NCBI GenBank assembly: GCA_021823365.1
Contig: JAKAOD010000094.1
Location: 1-9,146, forward strand
Direction of reading: 5' to 3'
DNA length: 9,146 bases
DNA from: Actinomycetes bacterium
GTDB taxonomy: Bacteria > Actinomycetota > Acidimicrobiia > Acidimicrobiales > Bog-793
Shown: piece by piece, positions 5,280-9,146 of the stretch
Numbering within the stretch: position 1 is the stretch's first letter
How the letters are laid out: each line of letters starts with the position of its first letter
Made by a program: the position numbers and the translations under genes
Notes under the pieces: generated by a model
What the model was told of the DNA's origin: nothing
What the model saw: the letters and a program-made list of their open reading frames with translations, nothing else
The model's database searches: none

Positions 5280-7505
5280 TCAGGCCTTCTTGCCGGGCAG
5301 GAGCCGGTACGCGTCGAACACGCCGTCGAGGTGCTTGAGCGACGCCAGGACCGACTGCAGGTGCGTCGGGTCGGCGAGCTCCACCTCGAACGACATCCGG
5401 CTGACCCGGTCCGGGGTGGTCGCGGTGCGGGCGGCGACGATGTTCAAGTGATGCTCGGACACCACGCGGCTCACGTCCGACAGGAGCCGCTCGCGGTCGA
5501 AGGCGAGGACTTCGACCGTGGCGAGGAAGATCCCTTCGACCCCCCGGTCCCACTCCACCTCGATCAACCGCTCCTGGGACCGCCGGGAGAGCGCCGTCGC
5601 GTTCGAGCAGTCGGCGCGGTGCACCGACACCCCCCGACCCTGGGTCACGAACCCGAGGATCTGGTCGCCCGGCACGGGCGTGCAGCACCGCGCCAGGTGC
5701 ACCATGACGTCGTCGAGCCCCTCGACGTAGAGGCCCGCTGCGGGGAGGCGGCTCCGGCGCGTGCGCCCCGCCGTGAGGGTGGCAGTGGTCGGCAGCTGCT
5801 CGGGCTCGCCAGGGCGCAGCTCGCGCACCAGGCGCTGGACGATCGAGTGCGCGGACACCTGGTGCTCGCCGATGGAAGCGAACAGGGCGTCCGTGTCGGC
5901 AAGGTTCATCGCGGCGGCCACCTGCACGAGCGCGCTCGACGCCATGACCTTCTGCAGCGGCATGCCCTCGCGCCGCAGCGCCTTCGCGAGCTCCTCCCTG
6001 CCGGTCTCGATCGCGTCCTCGCGCCGCTCCCGGCTGAACCACTGGCGGATCTTGTTGCGCGCCCTCGAAGACGCGACGATGTCGAGCCAGTCGCGCGAGG
6101 GCGCAGCCGTCGGGGACTTGGTGGTGAAGATCTCGACCGTGTCGGCGGAAGTGAGCTTCGTGTCCAGCGGGACGAGCCTGCCGTTCACCCGCGCCCCGAT
6201 GCAGCGATGACCGACCTCCGTGTGGATCGCGTACGCGAAGTCGACGGGCGTCGAGCGCGCCGGGAGGGCGATGACCTTCCCCTTCGGGGTGAACACGTAG
6301 ACCTCGTCCTGCTCGAGGTCCAGCTTCAGGGCCTCGAGGAACTCGAGCGGGTCGGTCGTCTCCTGGTCCACGTCGGAGATCCGCTGCATCCAGGCGATCT
6401 CCGAGGAGACGTCCTCCTTCTCCTTGTAGCCCCAGTGCGCGGCGATGCCGTACTCCGCCCGCCGGTGCATCTCGTGGGTCCGGATCTGGACCTCGATGGG
6501 CTTGCCGTCGAGGCCGATCACGGTGGTGTGCAGCGACTGGTAGAGGTTGAACTTCGGCGTGTTGATGTAGTCCTTGAAGCGGCCCTGCACCGGCGGCCAG
6601 ATCGCGTGGATCGCCCCGAGCGCCGCCCAGCAGTCCTTCTCGGAGGCGACGACCACGCGCATGCCCACCAGGTCGTGAATGTCATCGAACTGCTTGCCGC
6701 GCACGACCATCTTCTCGTAGATGCTCCAGAGATGCTTCGGGCGACCGGTCACCTCCGCCTCGATGCCGGCTGCGGACAACCGCTCGCGCACCGAGACGAG
6801 CACCCGTGCGAGGTACTCCTCGCGCTGGGGGGCCCGGACCGCGACCATCTGCTCGATCTCCGCGTACCGTCTCGGGTGCAGGGTCGCGAACGCGAGGTCC
6901 TCCAGCTGCCATCGGACCTGCTGGACTCCCAGACGGTGCGCCAACGGGGCGTAGACGTCGAAGGTCTCGGTGGCGATCCGCCGCTGCTTCCACTCGGGCA
7001 TCACCGCGAGGGTCCGCATGTTGTGGAGCCGGTCGGCGAGCTTGATGAGCAGGACCCGCCAGTCGCTCGCCATCGCGAGCAGCATCTTGCGGATGGTGGC
7101 GGCCTGCTGCTGCTCCTTCGAGTCGAACTGGAGCCGGTCGAGCTTCGTCACCCCGTCGACGATCCCGGCGACGACCGGGCCGAGCTCCGCCTCCAGCATC
7201 TCCAGCGTGAGGCCGGTGTCCTCGACTGCGTCGTGGAGGAGGGCTGCCGCGACCGAAGGGGCGTCGAGGCCCAGCTCGGCGACGATCCCTGCGACGGCGA
7301 TCGGGTGGGTGACGAACGCCTCGCCCGACAGCCGGAATTGGCCCTCGTGGGCCGCCGCCGCCATGGCGGCGGCGCGGAGGATCGGGGTGGCGTCGGCCCG
7401 GGGATGACGGGCGGCGAAGGTCTTCAGCACGAGGTCCAGCAGCTCGCCCAGGTGACCGGGCTCCACGTGCGCGGTCCCACCGCCGACCGCTGCCAGCGTC
7501 ACCAT
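5280..7505 (-). CDS. rel: Bifunctional (p)ppGpp synthetase/hydrolase (RelA/SpoT homologue, Rel)
   Basis: 741 residues, typical of long RSH enzymes. Rel makes (p)ppGpp from ATP and GDP/GTP when uncharged tRNA sits in the ribosome, and degrades it otherwise. The HD hydrolase domain looks intact: H67, HDAVED at 91-96 and LADRLHN at 156-162 supply the metal-binding and catalytic residues. The synthetase domain has GRPKHLWSIYEKM (254-266), DLVGMRVVV (278-286), the RFKD form of the RXKD motif (309-312) seen in bifunctional rather than synthetase-only enzymes, YQSLHTTV (322-329) and EVQIRTHEMH (338-347). A TGS domain follows (about 400-462), then a conserved-cysteine region with C607-C608, H629 and C633, and a C-terminal ACT domain (about 657-738). 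An in-frame TAG at 7517-7515 limits the start to ATG 7505 or downstream; GTG 7466 (codon 14) with GGTGGG 9 nt upstream is an alternative. hisS begins 2 nt after the stop. Confidence 0.97.
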   Translation of the reverse strand: MVTLAAVGGGTAHVEPGHLGELLDLVLKTFAARHPRADATPILRAAAMAAAAHEGQFRLSGEAFVTHPIAVAGIVAELGLDAPSVAAALLHDAVEDTGLTLEMLEAELGPVVAGIVDGVTKLDRLQFDSKEQQQAATIRKMLLAMASDWRVLLIKLADRLHNMRTLAVMPEWKQRRIATETFDVYAPLAHRLGVQQVRWQLEDLAFATLHPRRYAEIEQMVAVRAPQREEYLARVLVSVRERLSAAGIEAEVTGRPKHLWSIYEKMVVRGKQFDDIHDLVGMRVVVASEKDCWAALGAIHAIWPPVQGRFKDYINTPKFNLYQSLHTTVIGLDGKPIEVQIRTHEMHRRAEYGIAAHWGYKEKEDVSSEIAWMQRISDVDQETTDPLEFLEALKLDLEQDEVYVFTPKGKVIALPARSTPVDFAYAIHTEVGHRCIGARVNGRLVPLDTKLTSADTVEIFTTKSPTAAPSRDWLDIVASSRARNKIRQWFSRERREDAIETGREELAKALRREGMPLQKVMASSALVQVAAAMNLADTDALFASIGEHQVSAHSIVQRLVRELRPGEPEQLPTTATLTAGRTRRSRLPAAGLYVEGLDDVMVHLARCCTPVPGDQILGFVTQGRGVSVHRADCSNATALSRRSQERLIEVEWDRGVEGIFLATVEVLAFDRERLLSDVSRVVSEHHLNIVAARTATTPDRVSRMSFEVELADPTHLQSVLASLKHLDGVFDAYRLLPGKKA
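5285..5289 (-). promoter_or_regulatory. hisS ribosome-binding site
   Basis: GAAGG on the minus strand, within the last codons of rel, is 7 nt from the GTG at 5277. It supports the GTG start, which is separated from the rel TGA (5282-5280) by only two bases, and so also supports coupled translation of rel and hisS. Confidence 0.65.
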
Positions 7506-7511
7506 TCCTTC

Positions 7512-7517
7512 AAACTA
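7512..7517 (-). promoter_or_regulatory. Possible -10 element (TAGTTT) for rel
   Basis: TAGTTT matches the actinobacterial TANNNT -10 pattern and ends 6 nt before ATG 7505, the spacing expected if transcription begins at or next to the start codon (leaderless mRNA). The adjoining GAAGGA touches the ATG and is too close to serve as a normal ribosome-binding site. No clear -35 is seen. The T and A bases stand out in a very GC-rich setting, but a six-base degenerate match is weak evidence. Confidence 0.3.
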
Positions 7518-7546
7518 CCCGTTGCGGTCCCCCGAGCCGTGCCCAG

Positions 7547-7560
7547 CCGGCCCCGGCCGG
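7547..7560 (-). repeat. GC-rich inverted repeat between secF and rel
   Basis: CCGGCCGGGGCCGG on the minus strand is an inverted repeat that could form a 5-bp stem with a 4-nt loop, 9 nt after the secF stop. There is no following T-run, so it is not a classical intrinsic terminator; it could slow readthrough, stabilise the secF mRNA end or be chance in GC-rich DNA. Confidence 0.35.
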
Positions 7561-7568
7561 GAGCACGA

Positions 7569-9146
7569 CTACCGGCGCCGCTTGCCCTTCCCCCCCTTGC
7601 GCGGGCGAGAGGCCTGGCGGCGTGCCGCCGACTGGCGCTGCTGGGGCCTGGACCCGCCGCGAGGCGCCCCGGCGGCCCTGGACGGCGCCCCGGCGGCGCT
7701 GGCACCGGCGGCGCTGGCACCGGCCACGGTCTGTGCCGTATCGGGCTCGAGCGTCGCCGTCGCCGCGCCCCGCGTCTGGCCCCCTGGACGCACGGCGCCG
7801 CGGCCCTGACCCGGGCGGATCGTGCGCGAACCGGCTCCGCCATCGCGCGACATGCGGAGCGCGCCTCCGCCGGCCGACGTGCCGAGCAGGGCTGCTGCTG
7901 CCTTCGGCGTGAGCAGCCCCAGGCGCTCGCCCTTCGCCTCGATGCGTTGGCGGATCGCCGCGTAGCGGGGCTCGCGCTCTTTCAGCATCGCCAGGAGCGG
8001 CGAGGCGATGAAGATCGACGAGTACGCGCCGGAGCACAGCCCGACGAAGAGGGCGAGGCCGTAGTTCTGGAGGGTCGTCGCCCCGAGGAGCTCCGCGCCG
8101 ATGAGCAGCACCGCCAGCACCGGCATGATCGCGACCAGCGAGGTGTTGATCGAGCGCGCCAAGGTCTGGTTCATCGAGAGGTTGACCATCTCCGTGTAGG
8201 TCATCCGCCCGGTGGCGCCGAGCCCCTTGGCGTTCTCGCGGACGCGGTCGAACACGACGACGGTGTCGTAGAGCGAGTAGCCGAGGATCGTCAGCACCGC
8301 GATCACGGTGTCCGGGGTCACCTGGAATCCCGTCAGCGAGTAGACGCCCGCCGTCACCAGCAGGTCGTGGAGGAGCGCGATGAACGCGGCGAGGGCCATC
8401 TTCGGCTCGAAGCGGAGGCTGATGTACACGGCCACGAGGACCAGGAAGACGATGAGCGCGATCACCGCCTTCTGGGTGACCTGGCCTCCCCAGGTGGGCC
8501 CGACGGTTGTGACCGACACCGAGGTGGCCGGCTGCTTCGTGACTTTCGCGAGGGCGGCGATGACCCGTGTGACCTCCGCGGCCCGCGCCCGTGTGCTGAG
8601 GCTGTTCAGGTCGGCGGTGACCCGCACGGTCTGGCTGCTGCCGGTTCCGAGCAGCTCGACCGTCGGCTGGGCGAGCCCGGCGGCCTGGACCGCGCTCATC
8701 GCGCGCGTCTGGGTGACGCCGTTCGCCTTCACGGTCCAGGCGTCACCACCCTTGAATGTGATGCCGAGGTTCAGCCCGCGGATGCCGAGCGACGCGATCC
8801 CGGCGAGGATGATGACCGAGGAGAGGGTGATCCACCACCTCCGCCGGCCCACGAAGTCGAACGAGGTCTCGCCGCGGTAGAGGCGCCGGAACGGCCCCGT
8901 GCGCCGCGGCCGCGACCTGGTCGAGCGCGCGGCGAGCCGCTCCACCTCGTCTTCGACGAGCGCGGCCTCGGTGACGTCCCCGGCGCCGTCCTCGTCGGCC
9001 GGCGGCGCGCCGGCATCGGAGCCCCCGTCCGAGACGGAGCCGGCGGCATCGGAGCCCCCGTCGGCGGCGAACCCGCCACCGTCGACGTCTTCGACCGCGG
9101 CGTCGTCGTCTTCGACCGCGGCGTCGACGTCTTCGACCGCGGCGTC
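7569..9146 (-). CDS. secF: Protein translocase subunit SecF (partial, 5' end off the right edge)
   Basis: 525 residues are visible without a start. SecF pairs with SecD in the cell membrane and uses the proton-motive force to help SecYEG/SecA export. Numbering from an internal GTG at 8945, which is probably not the real start: RLYRGETSFDFVGRRRWW (21-38), TM1 (about 38-57), the signature GITFKGG (61-67), an extracytoplasmic domain (about 68-155), TM2-TM6 at about 159-178, 182-202, 211-233, 265-285 and 292-317, with ILGYSLYDTVVVFDRVREN (220-238) and NQTLARSINTSL (259-270). At least 67 more in-frame residues lie upstream: an Asp/Glu/Ala/Gly-rich tail with tandem repeats. The C-terminal tail (about 322-458) is Ala/Gly/Arg-rich and ends in RPRKGGKGKRRR. 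Mycobacterial SecF has a similar acidic N-tail and basic C-tail, so an ordinary SecF with a long N-tail is likeliest; a SecD-SecF fusion joined by this linker cannot be excluded here. Confidence 0.96.
   Translation of the reverse strand, partial: DAAVEDVDAAVEDDDAAVEDVDGGGFAADGGSDAAGSVSDGGSDAGAPPADEDGAGDVTEAALVEDEVERLAARSTRSRPRRTGPFRRLYRGETSFDFVGRRRWWITLSSVIILAGIASLGIRGLNLGITFKGGDAWTVKANGVTQTRAMSAVQAAGLAQPTVELLGTGSSQTVRVTADLNSLSTRARAAEVTRVIAALAKVTKQPATSVSVTTVGPTWGGQVTQKAVIALIVFLVLVAVYISLRFEPKMALAAFIALLHDLLVTAGVYSLTGFQVTPDTVIAVLTILGYSLYDTVVVFDRVRENAKGLGATGRMTYTEMVNLSMNQTLARSINTSLVAIMPVLAVLLIGAELLGATTLQNYGLALFVGLCSGAYSSIFIASPLLAMLKEREPRYAAIRQRIEAKGERLGLLTPKAAAALLGTSAGGGALRMSRDGGAGSRTIRPGQGRGAVRPGGQTRGAATATLEPDTAQTVAGASAAGASAAGAPSRAAGAPRGGSRPQQRQSAARRQASRPRKGGKGKRRR
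7695..7724 (-). repeat. Two perfect 15-nt tandem copies in the secF tail
   Basis: Units 7695-7709 and 7710-7724 are identical and encode the repeated AGASA of the SecF C-terminal tail, followed by a diverged third copy (AGAPS). They lie in a low-complexity, presumably disordered cytoplasmic segment. Confidence 0.75.
9011..9062 (-). repeat. Pair of 19-nt direct repeats in the secF N-tail
   Basis: Identical 19-nt copies at 9011-9029 and 9044-9062, 33 nt apart (11 codons, frame kept), encode DGGSDA twice. They lie just after the heptad repeats in the acidic SecF tail and suggest that this tail grew by small in-frame duplications. Confidence 0.8.
9084..9146 (-). repeat. Three 21-nt tandem repeats encoding an acidic heptad in the SecF N-tail
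   Basis: Units 9084-9104, 9105-9125 and 9126-9146 are identical except for one base in the middle copy, which turns the last Val to Asp. They encode DAAVEDV, DAAVEDD, DAAVEDV. The array reaches the window edge and may continue. The near-identity of the copies at DNA level points to recent duplication. Confidence 0.88.

Larger units (their letters stand above)
7506..7568 (-). other. secF / rel intergenic gap
   Basis: 63 nt between the secF TAG (7571-7569) and the rel ATG. It holds a GC-rich inverted repeat (7560-7547), then a TAGTTT box (7517-7512) and GAAGGA (7511-7506) touching the ATG. No apt or other short gene fits here. Confidence 0.6.

Noticed and set aside
3958..6042. A 694-codon frame extending hisS into rel
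   Set aside because: The upstream part is an out-of-frame reading of rel; GTG 5277 with GAAGG 7 nt upstream matches the HisRS N-terminus.
7547..7560. Intrinsic terminator after secF
   Set aside because: The inverted repeat is short and lacks a T-run, so it is listed only as an inverted repeat.
9084..9146. CRISPR-like or other non-coding repeat array at the right edge
   Set aside because: The 21-nt units are directly adjacent with no spacers and keep the SecF frame, so they are coding tandem repeats.

Overview
The window is a very GC-rich (roughly 70% by eye) bacterial chromosome segment. All six genes lie on the minus strand, so the transcriptional order runs from the right edge to the left edge: secF, rel, hisS, aspS, rarA, then an uncharacterised membrane protein gene. 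The base composition, the GTG start of hisS, the tight packing and this gene order all point to an Actinomycetota chromosome. I cannot assign the class firmly, but an early-branching group such as Acidimicrobiia would fit.

Layout, right to left. (1) 9146-7569: the SecF subunit of the Sec translocon, its 5' end running off the right edge through an acidic, tandemly repeated N-terminal tail. (2) 7568-7506: a 63-nt gap with a GC-rich inverted repeat and a TANNNT box 6 nt before the rel ATG. (3) 7505-5280: a full-length bifunctional (p)ppGpp synthetase/hydrolase. (4) 5277-3958: histidyl-tRNA synthetase, starting 2 nt after the rel stop. (5) 3961-2216: bacterial-type aspartyl-tRNA synthetase, overlapping hisS by ATGA. 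(6) 2219-864: the AAA+ ATPase RarA/MgsA, overlapping aspS by ATGA. (7) 863-805: a 59-nt gap with a 10-codon mini-ORF. (8) 804-1: a multi-pass membrane protein, cut at the left edge. No stretch longer than 63 nt lacks a gene, and I saw no tRNA, rRNA, CRISPR array, insertion sequence or attachment site.

How the genes fit together: rel, hisS, aspS and rarA are packed so tightly that they almost certainly form one translationally coupled unit. It joins the stringent-response alarmone enzyme, which responds to uncharged tRNA, with two tRNA-charging enzymes and a replication-fork maintenance ATPase. This is a compact form of the secD-secF-apt-rel-hisS-aspS-rarA neighbourhood known from actinobacteria; apt (adenine phosphoribosyltransferase) is absent between secF and rel.

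This is essentially a housekeeping region. I found no convincing undescribed system. The points that merit a second look are sequence details: the repetitive acidic SecF tail, a Cys4 cluster in HisRS, residues suggesting a non-discriminating AspRS, a possible leaderless rel promoter, and the unknown membrane protein.
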